Positions 30,360 to 41,100 of a stretch of 64,000 nucleotides of DNA are shown here, one piece after another. The first letter of the stretch is position 1; every line of letters starts with the position of its first letter. Both the position numbers and the translations under genes were made by a program. The notes under the pieces are model-generated. The model did not search any database. It saw only the letters and a list, made by a program, of their open reading frames with translations, and was not told the DNA's origin. The stretch comes from Lutjanus erythropterus. Lineage: Eukaryota; Chordata; Actinopteri; Lutjaniformes; Lutjanidae. The stretch covers positions 26,955,933 through 27,019,932 of the forward strand of contig CM034595.1 in NCBI GenBank assembly GCA_020091685.1. The letters are read 5' to 3'.

Positions 30360-30779
30360 TTCAAGGGACAGTTCACCCCCAAATCAAAAGTGCTTATTTT
30401 TTCCCTTTTAGTACCTGTAGTGCTATTTATCCATCTAGATTGTTATGGTGTGAGTTGCAGAGTTTTGGAGATATCAGCAGTAGAGATGTCTGCCTTCTCT
30501 CCAATATAATGGAACTAGATGGCTCTTGGCTTGTGGTGCTCAAAGCTAGTTGACAGAAAGTAATTCCAGTAGTTTAAACATGAGACTTCTCAAAACAAGG
30601 TCTGTGCATTATTTAGTTATTCTGTGTCGTGATGTCTGGATAGAGACACTGATGATGAGCACCACAGGACTTGTGCCATCTAGTTCAATTGTCTTGGAGA
30701 GAAGGAACTCTCTCCTCCAAAACAGTCTAGATAGATAAATAGCACTACAGATTGATTTGGCTGTGAACTGTCCCCTTAA
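30360..30779. mobile_element. MITE with AAGGGACAGTTCACC ends
   Basis: The left end TCAAGGGACAGTTCACCCCC pairs with the right end GTGAACTGTCCCCTTAA (TTAA border). Internal TCTAGATTGTTATGG recurs inverted as CAGTCTAGATAGATAAATAG. About 420 bp; the open frames across it are repeat-derived. Confidence 0.8.
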
Positions 30780-31556
30780 ATCTCTGATTACTGACTTTTT
30801 CGCATCAATTCATAATATCTCAAGAAAGAATTACGACACATCTAAGAAAGGATTTTTTCGTGCACTCCCAGTAAACATATGCATCATAATGCCTCCTCAT
30901 TCTTGTTGTGCTAACAAATTTAACCGACACAGATGAAAACTTATGACATTTCCTGAATATTTTCTTTTATTTTAGCAAGTTTTGTGAGTATACAATATCA
31001 TTTCTAAAATATTTTATCACACCTATAGTTTTACGGCAACTATAATAACCTTGATATTAAGTGTAGGACGCATGAGTGTGTGTGTGTGTGAGCATGTGTG
31101 TGTGGTTCTCTATCTTTCTCCTGAGGGTGGAGGGTAGGAGGGAGTCAGAGGGGGAGGTTGTGTGTGTGTGTGTAACTGCTCGAGGGACGCAGAGATTGAC
31201 TTGTGTCCTCTGAGGACTTACACCTGAGTGTAAGTGTGTGCATATCCGCATACGTCTCGGTGTGTGTTTGCGTGTGTTTACATTTGCCCATGTGTCTTCC
31301 TCCTCTGGGACAGTGTTGTTTACGCTCTGAGTCTGAGCTCCGTGTGAGGACGATGACAACAAAAGGTGGAAGAGGGCCGAACCATCAGGGAGCTCAAACT
31401 GGTGCAGAATAGTCCTGCTGCATTTGACTGGCATGTAAGTGAGCACTGCTGGTAATGAGGCTTATCTTAGTCTCATTAGGTGTAGTGATATCATACCGGA
31501 GCACTCCACTGAGTCGATAGCGTTCTGCCCAGCACGTCGTTAATGTTTGTGGTGTG

Positions 31557-31565
31557 TGAGAGAGA

Positions 31566-31612
<47 letters not shown>
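31557..31612. repeat. (GA)n microsatellite
   Basis: Purine-only AG tract of about 28 units with one GGG interruption. It is flanked by no gene. Confidence 0.95.
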
Positions 31613-31614
<2 letters not shown>

Positions 31615-32087
31615 GGTCGATGTTACTGTGACTGGCAGACTGTCAGGCAGTGCTGCAGATTAATCAGAGGCACTGATAACACCCAGACTCACTTCCACGT
31701 ACCCCTTCATGACTTCAGTGTAGTTTTGTCAAAAATATGGATTTATTCATATGTATCAATTCTGAATATTTGAAATGCTTTCAATACTCATTTTCCGCAG
31801 TATCGACACCAGCTGCAGCAGAGTTTGAGTTGATAGGAAAGTACATTGACAACCGTCAGAAGTAAGTTAGACGCTGTTGTGGTGAACACACAGTACAATT
31901 AACTTTAACGTCTTAGTGTTGAAGGGCTGAGGTTCCAGCCAGAACAATTTTCTTTTGAAGAACCCTTTTTTGTCAAGGTGTTTTTGTAAGACTAAGGGTT
32001 CTATTAAGAATGCTTTTCATCCAAAGAAAGAGCTCTTCACGGATTGTTTATATCCTTGAAAAACTCTTTCAACAAGGGTTCTCTGGA

Positions 32088-32560
32088 ACCCTTAGAATAT
32101 AAAAGGGTTCTCAGTAAAACCCTCTCTGTAGGTTCTAGATATAACCCTTGAAATATAAATAGGTTCTCTGAAAAAAACCCTAGGTGTGTTATAGGTGAAA
32201 CCCTATGAATGTAAAAGGATTCTTGATGGAAACCTCTGGGTGGGTTCCAGATAAAAGCCTTGGAATATAAAAGGGTTCTCAATACAGCACCATGAGTGTG
32301 TTGGAATGAAAACCCTTGAAATATAAAAAGGTTCTCTGTAAAACCCCCTGAGTGTGTTCTAGGTGAAACCCTATGGATATAAAAGGGTTCTTGGTAGAAC
32401 CCTTCGATGGGTTTTAGAGTACAAAAAGATTGTTTGTACAACCCCCTGAGTAGGTTCTAGATAAACCCACTGGAATATAAAAGAGTTCTCAGCTGAACCC
32501 CCTGGGTGGTTTTTGTTAGCACCCTTAGAAGGAGAGGGTCTCTGGGAGAGAACCCAGAGA
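32088..32560. repeat. Minisatellite, about 56-bp unit, about 8 copies
   Basis: The unit is CCTTGAAATATAAAAGGG, then TTCTCTGTAAAACCCCCTGA, then GTGTGTTCTAGGTGAAACC. Anchor motifs (AATATAAA) recur at about 32096, 32152, 32208, 32264, 32320, 32376 and 32474. Divergence between units is moderate. The 134-codon frame on the minus strand is only the repeat translated. Confidence 0.85.
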
Positions 32561-32654
32561 AGGTTCCAGGTGGAAGTGTAGAACCTCTCATAGGGATGAA
32601 ACCTTTAATAGATAGTTCTAGGTATAATGTTGGGTTTTAGGTAGAACTCTCTCG

Positions 32655-32955
32655 GGCCCTTTTCCACCAAATTAGCTCTGGTTCTTGAACCAGTGAACTA
32701 GCCCACATTTCCACCAGTTTTGTGTGGAACCAAGGATGTTCATCAACGGAGGGCGCTGAACAATTCACAACAACGTGTAGAACACGATATGCCAACTTTG
32801 GTTCCCGAGGAAAACTTGCTATGCTATGATTACAGCTGGGAACCATATTTTCAGGTTCTGTACCAGTCAATTTTTGGTGGAAATGTTCAGAACAGTTCAA
32901 AATTAGGTACTTGTAGTAGAACAGTGCCAGTTCCATGCTGGTGGAAAAGGCCCAT
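32655..32955. mobile_element. MITE with GGGCC(C)TTTTCCACCA ends
   Basis: The left end GGGCCCTTTTCCACCA and the right end TGGTGGAAAAGGCCC are inverted. Internal GGTTCTTGAACCAG and GGTGGAAATGTTCAGAACAG are typical of the fish family. It is inserted in, or next to, the AAGAACCCTTT-rich sequence that also contains the minisatellite. Confidence 0.75.
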
Positions 32956-34729
32956 TAAAGGGTTCCAAAACGGGTTCTCCTGCAGGAATAAGCTGAAGAA
33001 CCCTTTATGGTTCTAGTCAGCATCTTTACTTCTAAAAGTGCACTTAGTTAGATTAGGGTTCTTATATCCATGTTAAACCCTTGTTGTATTTATCTTTTAA
33101 TAAAAAATCTAAAAAGTGCCCCTCAGTGTTAGTTTTTCCCCTGTAGTGTCAAATACGCAATCGAATGTAGATTTTTTCTAGTATCGTGACAATAGTATTT
33201 CGGCACCAAATGGGAGGAAGAGTGCAAGAGTTTACAAAGTATCATGCTAAAAAACACACTACAGAGGTCTGATACAGTCGCCGTCACCTTGTGTGTGTGG
33301 TTCAGACACTGCTCGAGACACTCCGAGAGTTAGAGGAGCTGTGTGTTTTGTGTCATCCCATTATATCACTAATGAGCCGCCCTCAGGAGGGAGGCAGGGG
33401 AGAGACAGCAAGGCGGACAGAAAAAGACAGACGAAGAAAAAGAGTGAGAAGAGGAGGGGAGAGAAGGAGACGGGGGGAAGGGAGACAGAGACCAGCTTGG
33501 GGACTTTTTCCTCGTCTCCCCTCTGTATCCTTTTCCCAACACCTCTGAGTCTAATTGGACTAAAACTGTGATCTAATTAAATGTCCAATTAAAGTGCAGA
33601 GAGCAATGTGCCCACCGGCGAATCAGAGTACAGGGACATAATCAGCTGGAAAAACAAACAAAAAAATCAATGGGTGCAATGCGAAATGGAAGAAGATGGA
33701 GGAAACAGAAAAGGGAGGAGAGGGTGAAACAGGGAGAGGATGGACAGATGAAATCAGACTGCAGGCAGAGCAGTATGGGTGTGTACCGCATCTAGTGTGA
33801 TAGGAGATGGTGCATTACATCTTGTACATACATATGGTTACAGACCAAAATAACTACTCATACAAAGCTTTATTTTTGTTGCATCTGCGTGCAGGACAAA
33901 ACAGACCTGTAACAAAGTTTCTAAATTTCTTGTAACATGTAACAAAAGTCCATATTTGACAGGAGCACTGAAAGAAGACATTATTATGCAATGCTTGAGT
34001 TTGTCAATTCACAAAGAAAAAATCAATATAGTCATTACTAGATAAGTGCCAGTCATGGTAAATTGAACACTTTTGTGTTTTCTTACTGCGGTCAATTTGA
34101 AGATTCGGGCTCTGGTAAGTTGTAAAAGGCATCTGTCATCATTCTTATAGATATTTTTGTTATAGACTGAATAATCACCTGTAGAGATGTTGCTCAACTT
34201 TTTTCACTGTCTCAAGTTTGTAGGAGTCACTCACTAAAGCGAGACGGATTTTCAGTTCATTTGAATCACCATGTCAGTCAACCACAGTTTGGTGAATCCC
34301 TCACACATGCACACCAGAGACTTCCACAGGCCGAGCTGGCAAACCTCTAGTTTACCCTTTGCTGACTTGAATAGAATAAATTAATTTAATGATACGGCTC
34401 CTGTAGACTCTTCAACTGTTATCGGACCAAACGGATCAAACTGTGATTGTGAAACAAGCCATTGTGCCAGGGTTATGATGCTAAAAACAAAAAAAAATTA
34501 ACCGTTTTGCAGCTGCTCCTTGTCCCATGATTGTGTGCCAGAGTGAGTGAGTGATTCGTGACCTTCAATTCAGAGCAGGGAGTGGGAAGCAAGTACTAAG
34601 TTGAAAAAAGCACCAAAGTGGTTTCTTTTCTCACTTCTGATTTCTAACAATTTCACAAAGATTTGCCTGACAAGCTAACTCTCAGACCCATATCCGCCAT
34701 TTAATATTTACTCAATAACTTAGTGTGAT

Positions 34730-34862
34730 ACCTGTCCTTCACAGGTTTTATTGTACTCTACTGTTTATTCTGTATTATGAAGATTGCAGCTGTGAGTAGC
34801 CTACTGCCCAAACAATATTTCACTTCAAGGACCATTAAGTATATCTTATCTTATCTTAAGTA
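34730..34862 (+). mobile_element. LINE 3' tail with short tandem end
   Basis: ATTTCACTTCAAGGACCATT followed by AAGTATATCTTATCTTATCT looks like the 3' end of an L2-type LINE, which ends in a short tandem repeat, not poly(A). No reverse transcriptase is seen. Confidence 0.4.
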
Positions 34863-34912
34863 GATCTTTCCACCAATACTTCTCTCCTGCATGTCTCAGA
34901 GTAGAGACATAG

Positions 34913-35110
34913 GGTTGGGCAATATATTTACATTTGTTATCATACATCATAACTGCATGATCTGTTTTATTTATTTATTTATTTATTTTTATTTGTGATA
35001 TACATGTTTGTTACTCTAAATTAGAAATAAAACTGAGTTCTGCAAAACTTGAAAACTGTAGTGATATATATCAATATTGACATAATATTTTCTGGATATT
35101 ATGATGCTTG
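34913..35110. mobile_element. AT-rich MITE of the TAGGGTTGGGCAATAT type
   Basis: It begins TAGGGTTGGGCAATATATTT, followed by a (TTTA)n stretch and ATATATCAATATTGACATAA. The right terminus is eroded. Confidence 0.5.
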
Positions 35111-36039
35111 TTTCATATGTTATTTCCTAGCATTAACAACTTAAGAAGGACCTTCTGCTCCTCTTCCTCTCCACCACTGATATTCAGACAGGGAGCTAGA
35201 GAAATCTTCCTCTGACTCCATCTGTGAGTTGCTCACACACTGTGAACCCCCTATGGACAGCTTTAGCCCATAAAATATTAATGCTGGGATTCAATTCAAC
35301 ATTCCACCTTAATCTCCTTAACAATTAGGCTGTTACAGCTCACACAATTAGGTTGGTTACACACAGTCTCAACAGTCCTGACTCCAGAGAGAGAATTACA
35401 AACCGGTAGTTCGGGGGGAGAGACCAAAGTAACCAACAGATAACTGCAAAAAATAACTCTCTTCTGGGATTTATAAACCTAAATTAAATCTGATAAGCTG
35501 CTCTCTCTATCTGTCTGTGTTGGATTCTTACCATGGCTGCGTTGAGGGGGGACACTTCAGCAGATGTTTCTCAGTTCAGTGCATCCTTCGTGGGTGTGGG
35601 TGCACGTCCAGGTCCCCTACCCACCCTGATCCCGACTCCTGCAGGGGCAGAGAAAGAGGATCACTCACATACTGAGAGCGGCCCACCTGTTCACACAAAT
35701 AACTGCCAGCATAACACCGCTACTGTACTGGATGCCTCAGAGTGACATATTATTATTTGTGTTAATCAATCTACTTATCTAATCTGCAGTGGTTCAGTTA
35801 AATTACCACATTGTGAAAATGCCAAAAGTCCTGAATTCAAAATTTCACTTAAGTGAAACTATCCAAGTATTATCAGTAAAAACTACCAAAGGAATAGAAA
35901 TGTTCTGAAATACACTAAGAAAAACATCCCTGTTTTCAACTTTGTGACAATGCTTTTTCCAGCTAATCCAAGAGTTTATTAGAGTTAATTTAACTTTGTT
36001 GCAAATACACACTCATTCTGAATTTGATGCCAGTAAAAA

Positions 36040-36780
36040 GTTGTGACAGGAGCATGTTTACCACTGTGTTGCATCACCTTTTCTTTTTAAACAACACTCT
36101 GCAAGCATTTGGGAGCTGGGGACACTAATCGTTGAAGTTTTGAAAGTGAAATTCTTTCTCAGTCTTTCTTTATATAAAACTTCAGGTGCTCAACAGTCCA
36201 GGGTTTCTGTTGTCCTATTTTGCTCTTCATAATGCACCACACGTGTCCAACAGGAAACAGGTCTGGACTGCAGGCAGGCCAGTCTAATGCTTGCACTCAT
36301 TTACTACAAAGCCACAAGGTTGTAAGACGTGTAGAACGTGTCTTGGCATTGTCGTGCTGAAATAAGTAGGGACATTTCTGAAGATGACATCATGTGGATG
36401 GCAGCATATGTTGCTCCAAAACCTGTACGCACTTGTTATGGGCACTAACACACCTCTATACAATCACAGAGGCTGGATTTTAAACTTAGGGCTGGTAACA
36501 ACCTGGATGGTTCTTTTCCTCTTTAGCCTGGAGGACACAATGTCCATGATTTTCAAAAACACTGGACAGACTGCAGCACAATTTTCTACTTTCTACCCTT
36601 CCCCATCCATGCTTTTGAACAAATGAGTTTTTCACGGATGCCCTTTTCATACCCAGTCACGATACTGTCACCTGTTATCAATTCACCTGTTTACCCGTGG
36701 AATGTTCCAAACAGGTGCTGAGCATTTCACAACTTTCCCAGTTTTTTGTTGCCTCTGTCCCAACCTTTTTGGATCACTAT
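36040..36780 (-). pseudogene. Tc1/mariner-type transposase fossil
   Basis: On the minus strand, with stops and frameshifts, the C-terminal part reads DWPACSPDLFPVGHVW then MKSKIGQQKPWTVEHLKF, a decayed form of the Tc1 catalytic-domain signature WPACSPDLSPIENVW. The last catalytic acidic residue region (usually IEN) is replaced. DNA nearer the minus-strand 5' side (36380-36600) matches earlier parts of the same family out of frame, and a terminal-type segment (CCTCTGTCCCAACCTTTTTG) lies at 36752-36771. Inactive. Confidence 0.75.
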
Positions 36781-37059
36781 AATATATTAATATTCTTTTT
36801 TCTTTTTATTATGGTTCTGCATGCTTATAAATGATGAATGATGAATAACTTTATAATTTCAATCTTACATTCTGGTTTTTAGGGTGACTTTTTTGACTTT
36901 GCCCCCTCCCATTCCTACATAACCAAGACTTAATTCGACTTTGCACATATGGAACAATATTTTCGCACAACCAAATTGTCATTATGCACATACCCTCTTC
37001 CCCACACAACCAAACTGAACACTGAACCACTGAACCATCTGCACAACTCAGTTGTCCTT

Positions 37060-37461
37060 TTTTGCACAGACTCGTACGCTGTTCTATAATGTTTTATACT
37101 ACAGATAACGTTTAATACTGTCTTTAGCACAACTTTTCATCACTTTGTCAGTCTTCCTTTTGCACAGACTTTTATACTGTTTTATACTGCACACTGTTTT
37201 TAATTCTGGGTTATACTGCACACATGGTTTTTACTCTGGCTTATACCTGCACATAATATTTTTACATTGTTTATCACCTTGTCTACCTCAGTCATCTTGT
37301 TCTTGTCTCTTTCTTTCTTTTTTAAACTTAAATTTCTAATGTATTTTTGTATTTGTAAATAGAATAAGTGATAGGTAGAAAGACATAGCGAAGTAAGAAT
37401 TTCATTGCACTGATAACTTGTTTATTTCTGCATATGTCAATAAAGCCTTTTAATCCTTGAA
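37060..37461 (+). mobile_element. LINE-like 3' tail
   Basis: Repeated TTATACTGCACA units are followed by AAGAATTTCATTGCACTGAT and TGTCAATAAAGCCTTTTAAT, the usual layout of a fish LINE 3' UTR. It lies about 280 bp from the candidate invs exon 1. Confidence 0.45.
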
Positions 37462-37741
37462 TGTTGCCGAGCTGTGCATTAGAGTGCCTAAATGTTTTCT
37501 AAACTAACTAAGTTTTGTGCTACAAAATGTATAAAACGCATTGCTTGGTGGTGAAAATGGGTCGAATAGGGTATTGCAAAAAGTGAGCCATAATGATGCA
37601 ACTCCCCCCTGTTTAGGAGAAATCAGTTATTCATAAAGAAGTACAGAGAACAAATATGTGACAGTGGATACACTGAGTATAACGGCAGTGCATTTTAATG
37701 AAGTGTGTCCTCCGTTCCTCCTTTGTAAGTGTTATATTTAC

Positions 37742-37930
37742 CGTTCTGACTTCCTTTTCTTTCAGATGAAAATCTCAGCAAAGTTTTCTTCCAAGTAGTC
37801 CCGTTGAATCGACACCGTCTGAGCGACAAAACACTACAACTCCCGTTACTGTTGTAAAGAAATAAATTGCCATTTTTAGAGTTTTCTCCATCGTCCAGGT
37901 CAGGCGTTTGGAGAGTTCGAAAACTTCATT
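37742..37930 (-). other. invs: Candidate invs non-coding first exon
   Basis: On the minus strand the segment starts near the shared promoter and ends at a good donor (CAGAACG|GTAAAT, exon end 37742). An ATG inside (ATGGAGAAAACTC) opens a frame that stops within the segment, so at most it is an upstream ORF. Human INVS and ERP44 are head to head about 200 bp apart, which makes a 5' exon here likely, but no transcript evidence is available. Confidence 0.35.
37833..37844 (+). promoter_or_regulatory. ZNF143-type element ACTACAACTCCC
   Basis: A perfect ACTACAANTCCC core, the site bound by ZNF143/STAF in many bidirectional vertebrate promoters. It lies between erp44 and invs. A weaker relative (CTTCATTACCCATAAAGC) lies at 37924-37941. 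The function is inferred. Confidence 0.5.
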
Positions 37931-37969
37931 ACCCATAAAGCTAAGCAAATACCAGGAAGTTTAGTTCAC

Positions 37970-37983
37970 GTTTCCGTGGTCAC
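37970..37983. promoter_or_regulatory. X-box-like RFX site GTTTCCGTGGTCAC
   Basis: It matches the X-box pattern RYYNYY-N2-RRNRAC with one mismatch (C for R). RFX factors drive ciliary genes through such sites, and the divergent gene invs is ciliary. It lies about 107 bp upstream of the erp44 start codon. Confidence 0.45.
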
Positions 37984-38089
37984 CGTGAGATCGGCTCGCC
38001 GTCGGCTTCCTGCTGCAGTAAGAGGAGCGGCGTCGAGACAGACTGGGCAGACTCAACACCACCACCTCCATTAATAACTATACTGTACA

Positions 38090-38149
38090 ATGAAACAGTT
38101 AGCAATATCTCCCTCTCTCGATACCCGCTTCGTCACAGTTATATTGCTG
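38090..38149 (+). CDS. erp44: erp44 exon 1 (signal peptide)
   Basis: 20 codons, MKQLAISPSLDTRFVTVILL, with the donor CTG|GTAAGA. The N-terminus of ERp44 is poorly conserved, so the call rests on position, phase and the hydrophobic run that continues in exon 2. Confidence 0.88.
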
Positions 38150-41100
38150 GTAAGAACGTGTATCTCAGCTTTGGAATTTGCAGCTTTTTAGCTACAAGAG
38201 CAAGCTAACGTTAGCTAAGTTAGCCTGCCGCTGGACAGTTAGCTAGCTGCTAGCTAAGTGTTGGCATGAGACGTGGCTTTTAAAGTGGCGAAGGTGACCA
38301 GCGTGCCAGTTCACTCGCTGCTGGAAAAGCAGTTAATCAGCAGGTCCATTGAGGAGGCCTATTGACCGGGTTTCATCATATTTAATCAAGTTATCCAGCA
38401 GCAATGTCAACTTAGCCTCAGTGTTGAGTAACGTTAGCTGTAAGTTAGCGTAACTAGTTTATAACTAACCACAGTCCATCTTATATAAACGAGGTCTCAC
38501 TTGCATAATAGACTGTATATTCTAAAATTGAAAAACAAGCTGAAGTTGGACTCATGATAACTTTGTTAAGGAGTGAAGTACTCAGCTAGCATAAGGCGCT
38601 AGTATCACCTATTGACAGCAGTGAGAGAAATGCTAATGGCTAGCATGGTTAGTTTAAGCTTTTTGTTTATTGAATGGGTTGGTCTGCCGTGTTTGATCAA
38701 GCTTGATATTTGTTATTACATGGATGCATGAATTTATTGTCGGACTCTTCATGCATCTGTATGTCACTCTGAGTGATGCTTACCGGTTGGTGAATTCCTC
38801 TGTTGTGGCTCATTCTTATTGGCTGACAACCCGGAACTTGACAGAGCGCAGTAGTTCTGCTGTTGTGAGAGTTTGGGCCTGAAATGTTAAAACTTACAAC
38901 TTCTCTAAAAGCTGCAGAGCACTGTCTTCATTGGTCTAACCACAGCAACGGTGGCATTTCATACCAGTCTGCAGCTGTGTCATCCTCTATGGTAAAAAGG
39001 CACAGTTGCTATGTTTTCAACGTTGACACAGTTGAACTTTCAAATGCAATCAGGAAATATTTTCTACTGAGCTGAAATGATTAGTCAATTAAATGAAAAG
39101 TCAATTGACTATTTTGATAACAAATTATTCTTTAGTGCTTTTTCATGCATAAATATTAAGAATTCACTGGTCCCAGCTTCTCAGATTTCAGGTGCCTTTT
39201 TTGTTACATATCTGAAATTATTTTGTATTTAGACTATTGTTTGGATACGCCCTGGGCTCTGAAAAATTGCAAATACTTAATTGGTAATAGAAGTAAAAGT
39301 TGATTTTATATCTGGAAACATTTTCTCAACACTAAACTAAGCGAAGGACAGTGACACAAACGCTTGACTGCGGGTTGAGCTAAAGTTCAATCTTATATTT
39401 AGGTTATCCAGTAAAGCCTGAGGTAGTGGTATCTCTGGCTGCTTCACAGTTTCTTTAGAAATCACTGATATTTGTGTTTGTCACAGCCTCAAGGAGGGCG
39501 AATGTCCTATATCCTGTTTGAAGAGGATCTTGAGTCAGCAGAGACCACAGCAGATAAGCAGATAGGCACCACTTTAAAGTATTTTAATGTCATGTGTTGA
39601 CTATCGTGGCTGACATTAAGAAGGGGCAGGGGGTGTCATTATGATGCAGAAAAATATGAAATTGCCCTTGTGGCCTTAATTAAGTAATTTGGTGAAAAAG
39701 TGAAAGTTTTGATAATGCAGTCTTTGGTCGTCTGTAAAACACAAACTCTTAAATAAAAGAGTTCATCTGGGCTACAACTGCCTTTTTTATTTGGATCTCT
39801 GTGTTTAGAGTTGGCAGTCAGCACTTCTCCAACATTGATGTTCTTTCCCCCATTTTACCCTCCAGTGATCGTCATTTTAGCCCTTAAATTTTCTCCATGC
39901 CGATCTCTTTCATATAGGATTTTCTTATGCAGTGTTGCCATCAGAGCTGGAATTCAGAAATACCCAGTTGGCCCATCATAATTACAACCTTATTCTTTTT
40001 TGAGTAGAGGAAAGGAAGATACACAAAAGAAAATGGATGGCTGCAAGATTTTAGTTTAGTATTCCGAACATAAAATACTGTTATCCAAGCAATGCCTAAT
40101 GTTATGTCAGTGATATTTGATGATGTAGACATTTTACTGTAATATACTGTTTTACATTTACCATAGTGGTAATTTTGTGGATTTAGGCTCAAACAATGTT
40201 TAAAATGTGCATTCAGTGATATTTGATGACATGATGTGGAATGATTGGAACTCTTGAGCAGCCTGCTTAAGGTATAACCTGGAATTTCATAGGAATCCCT
40301 GCTATCTTTGGTATGTCACAGTAGAAAGAAACTAAAAAATATATGCTAATACAAAACATACAGCCAAAATTATGCCTCAGTGCTTCAGTAGACTCTATTA
40401 TTTGGTGAAGAGTCGAATGATCTAGGTGGAGCTTATAATTAGTGCTGCTGATTCATTTAAAGATGACAGCTAATGTAGTTACGACATCCTTTATTAAAGT
40501 ACAGAGAAGTATGCATGTCCTAAAAATGTACTTACTTAACAAGTACTAGACAAACAGGAAATGTAAGAAAAAATCCCCATCACATTTCAATCAGTCATTG
40601 GCATTCATCAGGTCAGATGAACATGTACACAAAAACAGTATAATGGGTCAATGCATACATTTTTCCATTTTGACATATGTATCTAGGACATTCAGACCAC
40701 TACCATGAATGTTTCCTATCAGTTTGCCAATGTAATCTTTACTAACAGGTCAATGTCAAAGGACAGTTACTCAAAAGTCACAAGTTACCAACATGCTATT
40801 TTGTAAAGCACACCATCATGTCCATGTGAATGTGAACCTTTATGAAAGTCCTGTCCACATTTACATGGAAACCAAGTTACAAGAAAATTGGTTTGCACAG
40901 GAAATTATGAGAGTGATATTTGCAGGTTGCTCTGCATACATGGATATGCCAGTGGTGACATTGTTTACTGTATATTTAGGCCAGTACCAGGAACAACTAA
41001 CAGGGAGAAGAGACAGGGACAGAAGGAAGCACTGGAGAGATGACACCTCTCAGGTTTCCTGGGGCACATTGGTTTTCCCAGAGGAGCAGTTACAGAAAGT

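Larger units (their letters stand above)
24470..37741 (-). other. invs: invs 5' intronic interval, first coding exon not located
   Basis: This 13.3 kb interval must contain the short exon carrying the invs start codon, ending on a codon boundary, but I could not single it out. It also holds microsatellites, MITEs, a degenerate tandem repeat (25755-26000), a minisatellite (32088-32560), a Tc1 fossil and two or three blocks that look like conserved non-coding DNA (29500-29790, 33545-33660). I see nothing identifiable in 26220-28900 beyond short CA tracts and a local duplication of CAAGTCAGAAACA-AGCCTC at 27548-27600. Confidence 0.5.

Noticed and set aside
32037..32441. 134-codon open frame with an internal repeat of about 19 residues on the minus strand
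   Set aside because: It is the translation of the 56-bp minisatellite; no splice or start context and no protein family fits.
32088..32560. Regularly spaced repeats resembling a CRISPR array
   Set aside because: Units are contiguous and diverged along their whole length, without unique spacers, in a vertebrate genome.
33291..33571. Arg/Glu-rich plus-strand open frames
   Set aside because: They are the translation of the polypurine tract.
35533..35745. 70-codon plus-strand open frame starting MAALRGDTSADV
   Set aside because: It looks protein-like at first, but it has no splice partners, no known homologue that I recognise and no promoter context.
36384..36626. 80-codon plus-strand open frame
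   Set aside because: It is antisense to the Tc1 transposase fossil; the recognisable WPACSPDL motif is on the other strand.
37970..38000. ER-stress element (CCAAT-N9-CCACG) for erp44
   Set aside because: On the inverse strand CGTGG is followed after 9 bases by GATCG, not ATTGG, so the match is too weak to call.
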